Source: Thermogutta sp. (GTDB lineage: Bacteria; Planctomycetota; Planctomycetia; Pirellulales; Thermoguttaceae). From it: a stretch of 6,044 nt of DNA. Shown here one piece after another: positions 1 to 5,907 of the stretch. The notes under the pieces were generated by a model. It did not search any database, had not been told where the DNA came from, and worked only from the letters and a program-made list of their open reading frames with translations. The stretch lies in NCBI GenBank assembly GCA_012798155.1, contig JAAZNR010000166.1:1-6044 (forward strand), given 5' to 3'. The stretch's first letter is position 1; every line of letters begins with the position of its first letter. The translations under genes and the position numbers were made by a program.

Positions 1-1110
1 CCCGACGAGAGCCGCACCTTCGGCATGGAGGCCCTCTTCCGGCAATTCGGCATCTACTCCCACGTCGGTCAGCTCTACGAGCCGGTCGACTCCGATACGG
101 TGCTGTACTATCGCGAGGCCAAGGACGGGCAGATCTTGGAGGAGGGCATCACCGAGGCCGGCTCGATGTCGTCGTTCATCGCGGCGGGCACGGCGCACTC
201 CACCCACGGCATCAACATGATCCCCTTCTTCATCTACTATTCGATGTTCGGTTTGCAGCGAATCGGGGACCTGGTTTGGGCGGCGGGCGACATGCGCTGC
301 CGCGGCTTTCTGATGGGCGGCACGGCCGGCCGGACCACGCTGGCCGGCGAAGGCCTGCAACACCAGGACGGCAACAGTCACCTCTTCGCCTTGGCCTATC
401 CCACCCTCCAAGCCTACGATCCCTGCTTCGCCTACGAGATGTCCGTCATCGTCTTGGACGGCATCCGGCGGATGTACTACGAAGAAGAGGACATCTTCTA
501 TTACATCACGCTGATGAATGAAAACTACGAGATGCCCATCCTCCCCATGGGATCCACCGAGGGCATCTGCCGCGGCATGTATCCGCTCGCCGCGCGGGAT
601 TTGGGCAAGGATCGGCCGGCAGTGGACCTGATGGGAAGCGGGGCCATCCTGCGCGAGGTCTTGCGGGCACAGGAGATTCTGGATCAAAAATTCGCCGTCT
701 CCAGCCGCGTGTACAGCGTGACGAGTTGGAAGGCCCTGCTGGAGGACGCCCGCGCTACGGACCGCGCCAATCGCCTGCACCCGCAAGAGCCGCCCAAGCC
801 GGCCTACGTCCAGCAGGTGCTGAACGACGGGCGGGGTCACGTGGTGGCCGCCTCCGACTACGTATCCGCCGTGCCGCTCTCGCTGGCCAGGTGGATCCCC
901 GGCCGCTATACGGTCTTGGGGACGGACGGCTTCGGCCGCAGCGAGGCGCGGCGCGAACTGAGGCGGTTCTTCGAAGTCGATGCGGAGCACGTCGCGTTTG
1001 CCGCGCTGGCCTCCCTGGCCGCCGAGGATCGCTTCCCCAAGGAGAAGCTCCCCGTTGTGCTGGAAGAGCTGGGATTGGACCCCGATACGCCGCCGCCCTG
1101 GACGCGGTAA
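1..1110 (+). CDS. aceE: Pyruvate dehydrogenase E1 component, homodimeric type (3' part)
   Basis: This is the thiamine-diphosphate-dependent E1 subunit of the cytoplasmic pyruvate dehydrogenase complex. It decarboxylates pyruvate and passes the acetyl group to the lipoyl domain of E2. The reading frame is open from base 1, so the gene starts upstream; 369 residues are present, matching the last ~368 of the 887-residue E. coli protein recalled from memory. The alignment runs without gaps through the active-site region. Glu52 in the GITEAG motif corresponds to E. coli Glu571, which activates the cofactor, and His121 in GLQHQDG corresponds to E. coli His640. The blocks PFFIYYSMFG, QRIGDL, GGTAGRTTL, YSVTSWKALL and VLGTDGFGRS are typical of AceE rather than of the alpha2beta2 E1 type. 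The C-terminus is complete and ends in TAA. Codon use is very GC-rich. The minus-strand gene downstream is convergent, with 6 bases between stops. No terminator is visible in the gap. Confidence 0.96.
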   Translation, partial: PDESRTFGMEALFRQFGIYSHVGQLYEPVDSDTVLYYREAKDGQILEEGITEAGSMSSFIAAGTAHSTHGINMIPFFIYYSMFGLQRIGDLVWAAGDMRCRGFLMGGTAGRTTLAGEGLQHQDGNSHLFALAYPTLQAYDPCFAYEMSVIVLDGIRRMYYEEEDIFYYITLMNENYEMPILPMGSTEGICRGMYPLAARDLGKDRPAVDLMGSGAILREVLRAQEILDQKFAVSSRVYSVTSWKALLEDARATDRANRLHPQEPPKPAYVQQVLNDGRGHVVAASDYVSAVPLSLARWIPGRYTVLGTDGFGRSEARRELRRFFEVDAEHVAFAALASLAAEDRFPKEKLPVVLEELGLDPDTPPPWTR

Positions 1111-1116
1111 CGGAAT

Positions 1117-1632
1117 CTACCCTCGCCGGAGCCTTGGGCCGGCCTCCGTCGGCGGGTGTGCGGCCTCCGCTCCGATTGCAGCGACGCCGACCGGAGAAAG
1201 TTCGCAAACTTCCCGCGGAAACAGCCGATCGGCCGGGCACTCCCGCATTTCGGAGCCGTCGCCGTTTTGCGGTTCCGAAAAAGCTTCCGGCGACAAGAAG
1301 ATTTGCGCGGCGGGACGCAGCCCTCTTCGCTTGGCCAGCCGCCAAAGATGGACGGATTCGGACCAGGACAATCCGTGGGTACGGCAAAGCGAGAGAAACA
1401 GCAGCGGGCTGCTGCGATACGGCTTACCGTCGCGAACGACGTTCACGATCCGCGCGATGACGGCCGTCACGGCGATGACCGCAATCACGGCCGCCGCAAT
1501 CCAAAGAAGGGCCGCCACGTCGACCGGTCGGCCGCCGCGGCGCTGAAACTCTTGGTGGAGTTGCTCCAGCGGAAAGCGGGTTTGCCCCAGCAACAGGTTT
1601 CGCGCGACGGCTGTGAAGGGAAGCACAGTCAT
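1117..1632 (-). CDS. Small single-pass membrane protein, function unknown
   Basis: This is a 171-residue protein of no family I can name. Residues ~38-61 form one strongly hydrophobic helix rich in Ala, Val and Ile, followed by a basic stretch (RDGKPYR, 68-73), which suggests an inner-membrane anchor. Residues ~75-118 form a short, probably helical module (SLCRTHGLSW, LWRLAKRRGL, AAQIFLSPEAF) that looks like the folded cytoplasmic part. The last ~50 residues are of low complexity. The ATG shares the ATGA with the stop of the upstream HEAT-repeat gene, so the two are translationally coupled and probably work together. The coupling and the clear membrane helix support a real gene over the overlapping frames on the plus strand. 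The start at 1632 is fixed by the overlap. The TAG stop lies 6 bases from the aceE stop. Confidence 0.82.
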   Translation of the reverse strand: MTVLPFTAVARNLLLGQTRFPLEQLHQEFQRRGGRPVDVAALLWIAAAVIAVIAVTAVIARIVNVVRDGKPYRSSPLLFLSLCRTHGLSWSESVHLWRLAKRRGLRPAAQIFLSPEAFSEPQNGDGSEMRECPADRLFPREVCELSPVGVAAIGAEAAHPPTEAGPRLRRG

Positions 1633-3326
1633 GACAATGGGTCCGGGGACTCCGCCGACCGGGCCAAGGGCTGTTCCGTGGTTAAAGCGCCGGCGAGCGT
1701 GGGGGAGGGACGCAGGGTCGCTTCACGAGCGGACGGCTCGCAGGCGCTCGGAATGCGCCGTTCCTCGCGCGAACGAATGCTATTCTCGGCGGCTTCCCGG
1801 ACCAGTGCGTTGGGATCGGTCAGGGCGTTTCTGAGGGCTTGCAAACCGGCGGGCGAGTCGGTCAGGGCCAGCGCCGCGGCGGCCTCCGCGCGGATCGCCG
1901 GGTCTTCATCTTGAAGCAAGGGAAGTACCGAAGATTCCACGCGAGATACCAAATCCAACTCTTGCACGACCGAGAGCGCCCTGAGTCGCCGGGAGCGGAA
2001 CGGCGAGGCCAGCTCCGCTCGCAACAGCCCCGTCGTATGTCCGTCCACCCGTTTGACCAGCATCCCCGTGTCCCGGCGAACATCCGGCGGGAGCATGTCC
2101 CAGGTTTCCAAGAATCGGCGGAAGGAGAACTCCCTGAGGCACCGTCGGGCGGCGCGGCGGACGAGCGGATGCGAGCTTTCCAGGGATTGCAGAATGATCG
2201 GCAGGGCCCCCGACAGACCGCGGCCCCGAAGCTGCGGCAGCACGGCCGCCACCACCAGCGGATCGGGGTCGTGGGCGGCCTGGATGGCCAGGGCGTTGGC
2301 CTCGGCCCCGTGGTAATGCCCCAACGCTTCAGCGGCTGCCGCGCGGGCCGCCGGCAATCCGTGCCGCAGGATCTCTCCTACCGCCGGCAGTGCTTGCGAC
2401 GTGGGGATCGACGTCCCGATTATCAAGGACGGAATCAGGCTTTGTTCGGATTCATTCAGTTCGGGCAAGATCCGCGATAAGTTGTTCAAGCACTTCAACT
2501 GCAGCAACCTCTTCAGATTACGCCGCACCTTGGTCGGTGGCTCGGCTCCCACCTGCCGAAGCAATTCCCGCACAAAGGCGGGGTCGTCCCGCTGCGACAG
2601 GACCCCCAGGACCGAGGTCGGAATATCCTTCAGTTGCAGAAAGCCGCATAGAGCCTGGAGTATCGACGGGTCCGCCGCCTCACGAAATATCCGCAAGAGG
2701 GCATTTCGGGCGGGATGAACGGTCGAAGCCAGGGCCTCGCGCAGGATGCCGACGTTCTCTTTGATGAGCGGAATGTAGGCTTCGATCACTTCCCGCCGCT
2801 TGTGTTTGCCGTAGCGATCGAAGCCGATGGCCAGCGCCCGGCGGGCCTGCTCGGCGGCCCTCTGCAATCCCGAGACGTTGGGTGGTTGATGGGGCGCCGC
2901 CAGGGAATCGGCCAACCGCCGAGTCAGTTCCAGCAAGACTTCGCCCGCCCGCTCTGCTTGCTCCGCTTCGGGACGCTCCAAAAGATTCACCAACAGGGGA
3001 ATCGTATCGTAGAGGGAACACCACAGGACCACCTGGTAGGCGTTTTCGCGGAGGCGCTCCTCGCTTGAGACCAGGGCCTCGCGAAGGCTTTGCAGGAAGC
3101 GGAGAGGCATCTGCTCGAACCGCGGAGGCCAAGCCGGGTCCAGGGGGTCGATACGCCGCAGGACGGCGAAGTGGCCGCTTTGCTCGGGTCGCCGAAGAAG
3201 ACCGGCCACGGCCCGCTCTCGAATCTCCGCGACGGGAGAATCCAAGGCCTGCTCCAATACCGTGCCGGCCGCGGCGTTGGGAGTGCGGACAAGGTGGTCG
3301 AAGGTGATGTCCCAGGTCTCGGCCAT
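1629..3326 (-). CDS. HEAT-repeat protein
   Basis: This is a 565-residue, almost entirely alpha-helical repeat protein with no visible catalytic motif, signal peptide or membrane segment, so it is probably a cytoplasmic scaffold or binding protein. HEAT-like helix pairs are clearest near residues 34-45 (EIRERAVAGLL), 325-400 (including PLVRRAARRCLREF) and 445-520 (DPAIRAEAAAALA, DPNALVREAAENS). They show the usual Asp-Pro turn followed by Val/Ile-Arg and Ala-rich helix B. Diverged helices fill the rest. Residues ~520-565 are a Pro/Ser/Ala-rich disordered tail. I prefer the ATG at 3326, preceded by a weak GAGAG ribosome site 7 bases upstream. An in-frame TTG at 3353 would add nine residues, but it has a GAAGGA directly abutting it, which is too close to serve it. 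The stop overlaps the start of the downstream membrane protein gene (ATGA), indicating one operon. GC is very high, like aceE. Confidence 0.88.
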   Translation of the reverse strand: MAETWDITFDHLVRTPNAAAGTVLEQALDSPVAEIRERAVAGLLRRPEQSGHFAVLRRIDPLDPAWPPRFEQMPLRFLQSLREALVSSEERLRENAYQVVLWCSLYDTIPLLVNLLERPEAEQAERAGEVLLELTRRLADSLAAPHQPPNVSGLQRAAEQARRALAIGFDRYGKHKRREVIEAYIPLIKENVGILREALASTVHPARNALLRIFREAADPSILQALCGFLQLKDIPTSVLGVLSQRDDPAFVRELLRQVGAEPPTKVRRNLKRLLQLKCLNNLSRILPELNESEQSLIPSLIIGTSIPTSQALPAVGEILRHGLPAARAAAAEALGHYHGAEANALAIQAAHDPDPLVVAAVLPQLRGRGLSGALPIILQSLESSHPLVRRAARRCLREFSFRRFLETWDMLPPDVRRDTGMLVKRVDGHTTGLLRAELASPFRSRRLRALSVVQELDLVSRVESSVLPLLQDEDPAIRAEAAAALALTDSPAGLQALRNALTDPNALVREAAENSIRSREERRIPSACEPSAREATLRPSPTLAGALTTEQPLARSAESPDPLS

Positions 3327-3380
3327 GTGCCACTCTCGGTGATGCTGCCCCAATCCTTCGAGCTGAGTGCAGGGAATGTA

Positions 3381-3418
3381 CGGAACCGGCCCCGCGCCGG
3401 CCCTCCGAAAACGTTCCG
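3381..3418. promoter_or_regulatory. Possible hairpin in the leader of the HEAT gene
   Basis: CGGAAC at 3381-3386 and GTTCCG at 3413-3418 are perfect inverted copies. Between them, CGGC (3387-3390) can pair with GCCG (3396-3399), giving a nested structure. It lies 55-92 bases upstream of the chosen HEAT-gene ATG, so it could sit in its leader or near its promoter. I see no convincing -10/-35 pair here. In GC-rich sequence a structure of this size can arise by chance. Confidence 0.25.
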
Positions 3419-3459
3419 GATCGTCTTCGCTTCGCGCCGGATCATCCTCGCTCCGCGAT
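3418..3459. repeat. Imperfect 21-bp direct repeat, two tandem copies
   Basis: Two adjacent 21-base units, 3418-3438 and 3439-3459, each beginning GGATC and containing TCGCT, match at 16 of 21 positions. It is the first of four two-copy short duplications in this spacer. Its function is unknown. Confidence 0.55.
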
Positions 3460-3479
3460 GATACGACACTACGGCGGAG

Positions 3480-3522
3480 GCTTTCCGCAATACGAGTCTA
3501 GTGCTTTCCGCAATACGAGTCT
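3480..3522. repeat. Perfect 20-bp direct repeat, two copies (period 23)
   Basis: GCTTTCCGCAATACGAGTCT occurs at 3480-3499 and again, identically, at 3503-3522, separated by AGT. An exact 20-base repeat at this spacing is not expected by chance. It could be a recent slippage duplication or a pair of protein-binding sites. It lies between the HEAT gene leader and the rest of the repeat cluster. Confidence 0.9.
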
Positions 3523-3548
3523 CAAGAAGTCTAGCTCACGCTCAGCGA

Positions 3549-3572
3549 AAGTGCGTGTCGTATCTCGCACTT
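3549..3572. repeat. 7-bp inverted repeat with 10-base loop
   Basis: AAGTGCG at 3549-3555 and CGCACTT at 3566-3572 are perfect inverted copies around TGTCGTATCT. It could be a small operator-like dyad or a hairpin. There is no T-run on either side, so it is not a typical intrinsic terminator. Confidence 0.4.
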
Positions 3573-3604
3573 GAACAAGAGACTCACCCCGTGGTCCGCG
3601 GCAA

Positions 3605-3645
3605 TCAACGGACCAAAGCGCGGGAGTCAACGGACCAAAGCGCGG
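3605..3645. repeat. Perfect 19-bp direct repeat, two copies (period 22)
   Basis: TCAACGGACCAAAGCGCGG occurs identically at 3605-3623 and 3627-3645, separated by three bases (GAG). The arrangement, two exact copies with a three-base spacer, is the same as in the 3480-3522 repeat although the unit sequence is different. Confidence 0.9.
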
Positions 3646-3652
3646 CGATCTC

Positions 3653-3704
3653 GCCGTACAGGAGAGCCGTACAGGAGATCTATACGGAAGAGCCATACGG
3701 CAGG
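3653..3704. repeat. 13-bp tandem repeat, two exact and two decayed copies
   Basis: GCCGTACAGGAGA is present twice back to back at 3653-3665 and 3666-3678. It is followed by diverged units at 3679-3691 (TCTATACGGAAGA) and about 3692-3704 (GCCATACGGCAGG), which keep the TACGG/TACAGG core. The decay gradient suggests an older tandem array. Confidence 0.75.
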
Positions 3705-3755
3705 GAGTACGGGAGGGCCAAAAGAAAAATCCGCCGGGAAACACCGACGACCTGA

Positions 3756-3856
3756 TTTTACTGCGCAGGATCGCCGAAACCGGCTTACCGATCTTACGCA
3801 GACTCGCACAGATGCGGACCCCAGTTTACTCAGCGTCTTATCCTGCGGAGTAAAAT
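3756..3856. repeat. 16-bp inverted repeat bounding a 101-bp segment (possible MITE-like element)
   Basis: ATTTTACTGCGCAGGA at 3756-3771 and TCCTGCGGAGTAAAAT at 3841-3856 are inverted copies with a single mismatch (15 of 16). They enclose 69 bases with no ORF of note. The size and ends resemble a small non-autonomous transposable element. I see no clear target-site duplication: the flanks are ACCTG on the left and TAACA on the right. The element could also be an extended hairpin or a recombinase-binding dyad. Confidence 0.55.
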
Positions 3857-3921
3857 TAACAGGCAAAACGGTAATAGGAGTTGCAGCAGCGGGAACGATT
3901 GACGAGATCAGGTTCACAGCG

Positions 3922-3959
3922 AGCGGCGGGAATCGAACCCCTTTTCCTAACCTGCCGCT
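3922..3959 (-). other. tRNA T-arm-like minihelix, possible relic attachment site
   Basis: On the minus strand, GGG-TTCGATT-CCC at 3940-3928 has the conserved tRNA T-loop sequence with a 3-bp stem. It is enclosed by AGCGGC (3959-3954) and GCCGCT (3927-3922), which pair perfectly like the end of an acceptor stem. An overlapping 8-bp dyad, CCTTTTCC (3940-3947) and GGAAAAGG (3960-3967), could form an alternative fold. No D-arm, anticodon arm or CCA end fits a full tRNA. Integrases often use the 3' end of tRNA genes as attachment sites, so a relic att site is possible. This is an inference; no integrase gene is in the window. Confidence 0.4.
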
Positions 3960-4074
3960 GGAAAAGGCTTTGCGGCAATCCCTCTTCTGCGATGGTACCA
4001 AATCCGGCGCCGGCGGCGCACTTTCGACCCCCAAACACCACCAACGGTGAGGCAAAACGTCACCCCGCGGTTAG

Positions 4075-4251
4075 CCCGGCCTGCCATCAGCCGTCGCGGG
4101 GCGACGCATGGGAGGCGTCGAGCAACTGTGCCGGGAAACCACTGCCTGGCAGGAGGATGTCAACCAAACCCAACGCGGCGTCGATTGGCAAATGAAAATC
4201 GATGACGCCCGCACGAAATTGAAGTCTCTCTACCCGAAAATCAAGAAGTAA
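4075..4251 (+). pseudogene. IS630-family transposase, C-terminal remnant
   Basis: A short open frame, closed by TAG at 4072 and ending in TAA at 4249, encodes the typical C-terminal end of IS630-family DDE transposases. Recognisable parts are Arg-Arg before the last helix, ETTAWQEDVNQ (the helix usually written as xxAWxxxRN), GVDWQ, and DARTKLKSLYPKI at the end. From ATG 4108 there are 47 codons. The catalytic DDE residues, normally well upstream, are absent: the preceding sequence in all three plus frames does not resemble a transposase, so roughly the first 85% of the gene is lost. No inverted repeats typical of an IS end were found next to it. It is a dead fragment, showing past transposon activity at this junction. 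The family assignment rests on motif memory, but the WQ...DAR.KLK.LYP pattern is distinctive. Confidence 0.72.
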
Positions 4252-4267
4252 CGGAGCAATAGCCCGA

Positions 4268-4282
4268 TCCGGCACCGCCGGA
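4268..4282. terminator. GC-rich hairpin downstream of the anchored-protein gene
   Basis: TCCGGC (4268-4273) and GCCGGA (4277-4282) form a perfect 6-bp stem with a 3-base loop. It lies about 50 bases past the stop of the minus-strand gene ending at 4335 and just after the transposase relic on the plus strand. There is no U-tract on either strand, so termination is only a possibility. Confidence 0.25.
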
Positions 4283-4334
4283 CAATCCGGCCAGCGGTAG
4301 CCGGGCGCGACAACGGAACCAAGCTAACAGCGTT

Positions 4335-4967
4335 TTAGGGCAGCGCATGAGGGTCGTGTGGGGTGTTCTTCTCGCGTTTTTTCCAGCAAAGACCATCCCT
4401 GTCGTATATGACTGATGGGTCTCGGGTACTGTCTGTGAATGAGTCCCAACGCCCGTCTGCGTCGCGATCCGCATACACCAGTTCGCCTCCGTCGGCGTCC
4501 GTAAAGCTAAAGATGACGTTAGTTACCCTAGAGTTGTCCCTGTTGCGCCCGATGTCACACGAATAAGTCTTGCCAGCCGAAGAAAAGGAATAGTGACGAA
4601 CTATTGCCTTTATAGGCCTAGCTGTGTCCGGGTAGAACAGGTCGCTGGCAATCGTCTCGTCACTTCCGAAGAGGCGGATGACAAACCTGCCATCCGGTGA
4701 GGCGCAAGCATCAATAGGAGGTTCGTTGATTCGGATGGTCATGTCCTCGAATTGCTTCACAAACTCTGCCGTCTCCTCACCGTACAATTCCCCTATTCTT
4801 TCCACGAATTCCCGGTTCTCGACTCGCACCCCACGCGGGGCGCGCTTATCGGGCGCGCTCGGCCGCTCAGGGGGACTCCACAACGCTCCGAGTCCCAGGC
4901 CGAATAGGAAACAAATCAAGCTGGATATGGAAACGACCAGCAGATACACTGATCTTGTGCTATTCAT
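4335..4967 (-). CDS. Membrane-anchored protein with Asp/Gly-rich loops, function unknown
   Basis: This is a 210-residue protein with one N-terminal hydrophobic helix (residues ~8-30) and few charges before it, so it is probably a signal anchor with the rest outside the cytoplasmic membrane. Residues 31-50 are a Pro/Arg-rich linker, and 50-80 form an acidic helix. Residues 85-195 look like short beta-strands joined by turns with an Asp-x-Asp-Gly or Asp-Gly core: PDGRF at 91, DADGGELVY at 157, DRDADGRWDSF at 167 and YDRDGLCW at 188. These resemble the Asp-Gly repeats of exported planctomycete proteins and might bind calcium, but they are not a canonical EF-hand. The ATG at 4967 is chosen because GAAAGG sits 8 bases upstream. 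A GTG at 4976 is in frame but overlaps that ribosome site. The gene lies 82 bases after the lipoprotein gene on the same strand and is probably co-transcribed. Its GC content is far lower than that of aceE. Confidence 0.75.
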   Translation of the reverse strand: MNSTRSVYLLVVSISSLICFLFGLGLGALWSPPERPSAPDKRAPRGVRVENREFVERIGELYGEETAEFVKQFEDMTIRINEPPIDACASPDGRFVIRLFGSDETIASDLFYPDTARPIKAIVRHYSFSSAGKTYSCDIGRNRDNSRVTNVIFSFTDADGGELVYADRDADGRWDSFTDSTRDPSVIYDRDGLCWKKREKNTPHDPHALP

Positions 4968-4975
4968 TTCACACA

Positions 4976-4981
4976 CCTTTC
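4976..4981 (-). promoter_or_regulatory. Ribosome binding site deciding the start at 4967
   Basis: GAAAGG on the minus strand, 8 bases before the ATG at 4967, is well placed. It overlaps the alternative in-frame GTG at 4976, which makes that longer start unlikely. Confidence 0.65.
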
Positions 4982-5049
4982 TCTGCCAAAGTGACGTCCG
5001 ATAGCGCTAACTTCGCACGTTGGCGGCAGTAAGGCTTTACTTGCACCAG

Positions 5050-5907
5050 CTACCGCTCCCAGCCTCCTCTTTCCCTTTTCTTAGCTTCGTCTTCCCTCAT
5101 CTTCTTGCAGTTTTCATACCTCTCCTTCCATTTGAGGTATTCACTTTCGAATCCGGGGCCGTCGTCCCGGTATATCTGCATCTGCAGCTTGAGGTAATTC
5201 TCCATCGCATCGCTCTCACTATCTTGTGCGGAATGCGAGTAGAAGACGACATTAACAGCGTCCGTCTTCTGACCATCCTTTAGCACAAACCCCATTTGCA
5301 ACTCGTCATCATCCCTCATGGATGGCGGAAGGACTATGGCGATGTGCTGTTCATCGACGGGACACGACTTAACCTCATCCTGCGATTCAACCACATAAAA
5401 CATAGCGCGTTTCCACGCCGTGGCAACGCTCGTGTCCCTGACAGGCTCCAGGGTTCCTTCGTCGTTGATACGCACGGAATAGCTGGTTCCCATGTCAACT
5501 GCCTCGATTGCTGGCTGTGCTTGCATTTTCTGCCCCTTGCCATCGACAAAGTACAGCCCGTTTATACAGTCGTCATGTAATGACAACCACGACACGTCTA
5601 GCACACACGGCATGCGCCGTATTGCGTCGCTAGTGTCATCTGCTGGCTTCTGGTGCCGATACACTGGATACACTGTCGCCCATAGTATGATCGGCTGATC
5701 CAAGGCGTTTGCGCGCTCCGATTCCAAGCGTCGAAGCGCGCCTTTGCAGCCTGGTAGCTGATGGCGTTCATCCGGGGACGCCCGTTCTAACTTGGCTCGC
5801 AGCATGGTAAGCGTCCGCTCTATGCGGAGCGCGTCGTTGCTAGCGCTGCCACACCCACTAGTAATGAACAGCAAGAGAGCCAGGGGCCAGTACTTTATCA
5901 ATCGCAT
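5050..5907 (-). CDS. Predicted lipoprotein, function unknown
   Basis: This is a 285-residue protein with a lipoprotein signal peptide: MRLIK, then a hydrophobic core (residues 7-15), then Thr-Ser-Gly-Cys with the lipidated Cys at 19. The mature part has an acidic/basic helix at ~25-70, a central probably beta-rich part at 70-225 (ILWATVYPVY, VLDVSWLSL, NGLYFVDGKG, IAIVLPPSM, VNVVFYSHS), and a highly charged helical tail at 235-285 ending in REDEAKKRER. Cysteines at 54, 101, 114, 182 and 267 could form disulfides. I do not recognise the family. The ATG at 5907 is chosen because GAGGAA lies 7 bases upstream and it gives a standard signal peptide. The longer TTG form at 5940 would add eleven residues, placing extra charge before it. 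The start lies inside the 3' end of the preceding gene (50-base overlap), so translation is probably coupled. GC is about 48% in a hand-counted stretch, unlike the left half of the window. Confidence 0.8.
   Translation of the reverse strand: MRLIKYWPLALLLFITSGCGSASNDALRIERTLTMLRAKLERASPDERHQLPGCKGALRRLESERANALDQPIILWATVYPVYRHQKPADDTSDAIRRMPCVLDVSWLSLHDDCINGLYFVDGKGQKMQAQPAIEAVDMGTSYSVRINDEGTLEPVRDTSVATAWKRAMFYVVESQDEVKSCPVDEQHIAIVLPPSMRDDDELQMGFVLKDGQKTDAVNVVFYSHSAQDSESDAMENYLKLQMQIYRDDGPGFESEYLKWKERYENCKKMREDEAKKRERGGWER

Larger units (their letters stand above)
3327..4074. other. Repeat-rich region without intact genes
   Basis: About 750 bases between the HEAT gene and the transposase relic contain no ORF I can support. 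Frames on both strands are open for 60-160 codons, but their translations are low-complexity Arg/Pro/Ser-rich sequence that changes register at each short repeat. One carries the Gly-Ile-Glu-Pro type peptide that reverse-read tRNA T-arms produce. The content is two-copy direct repeats, small dyads, a 101-bp inverted-repeat segment and a tRNA-like fragment, each listed separately. The promoter of the leftward HEAT unit must lie in the left part, but I cannot place it. Confidence 0.6.

Noticed and set aside
755..1387. Long minus-strand frame antisense to the 3' end of aceE
   Set aside because: Its translation is Arg/Pro/Ala-rich without any recognisable pattern, and it lies opposite a confidently identified gene and over the end of the 171-residue gene. 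It is a shadow of high GC coding sequence.
1156..1914. Plus-strand frame of 252 codons across the HEAT and membrane protein genes
   Set aside because: It is low-complexity and basic, and it spans the border of two coupled genes on the other strand. The minus-strand frames have a clear repeat fold, a membrane helix and an ATGA coupling.
3418..3704. A CRISPR array
   Set aside because: Each repeat has only two copies, the units differ from one another, and spacers are 0-3 bases. This does not fit repeat-spacer architecture.
3922..4000. A complete tRNA gene on the minus strand
   Set aside because: The T-stem has only three pairs next to the loop, and no anticodon arm, D-arm or 7-bp acceptor partner could be found upstream at the right distance.
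3627..4055. Minus-strand frame of 142 codons in the spacer
   Set aside because: It runs through the short direct repeats, the 101-bp inverted-repeat segment and the tRNA-like fragment. The peptide Gly-Val-Arg-Phe-Pro comes from the T-loop sequence and is a known kind of spurious translation. No ribosome site was seen.
3571..4195. Overlapping plus-strand frames ending near 4050 and 4195
   Set aside because: They contain the Gly-Asn-Arg-Thr-Pro and Gly-Ile-Glu-Pro peptides that arise from reading a T-arm backwards. The second passes out of frame through the transposase relic.
5028..5041. Near-palindrome AGTAAGGCTTTACT between the lipoprotein and anchored-protein genes
   Set aside because: The stem is only five AT-rich pairs with a 4-base loop and no T-run, which is too weak to call a terminator or operator.
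5334..5549. Minus-strand frame inside the lipoprotein gene
   Set aside because: It overlaps a lipoprotein with a good signal peptide and ribosome site and has no features of its own.
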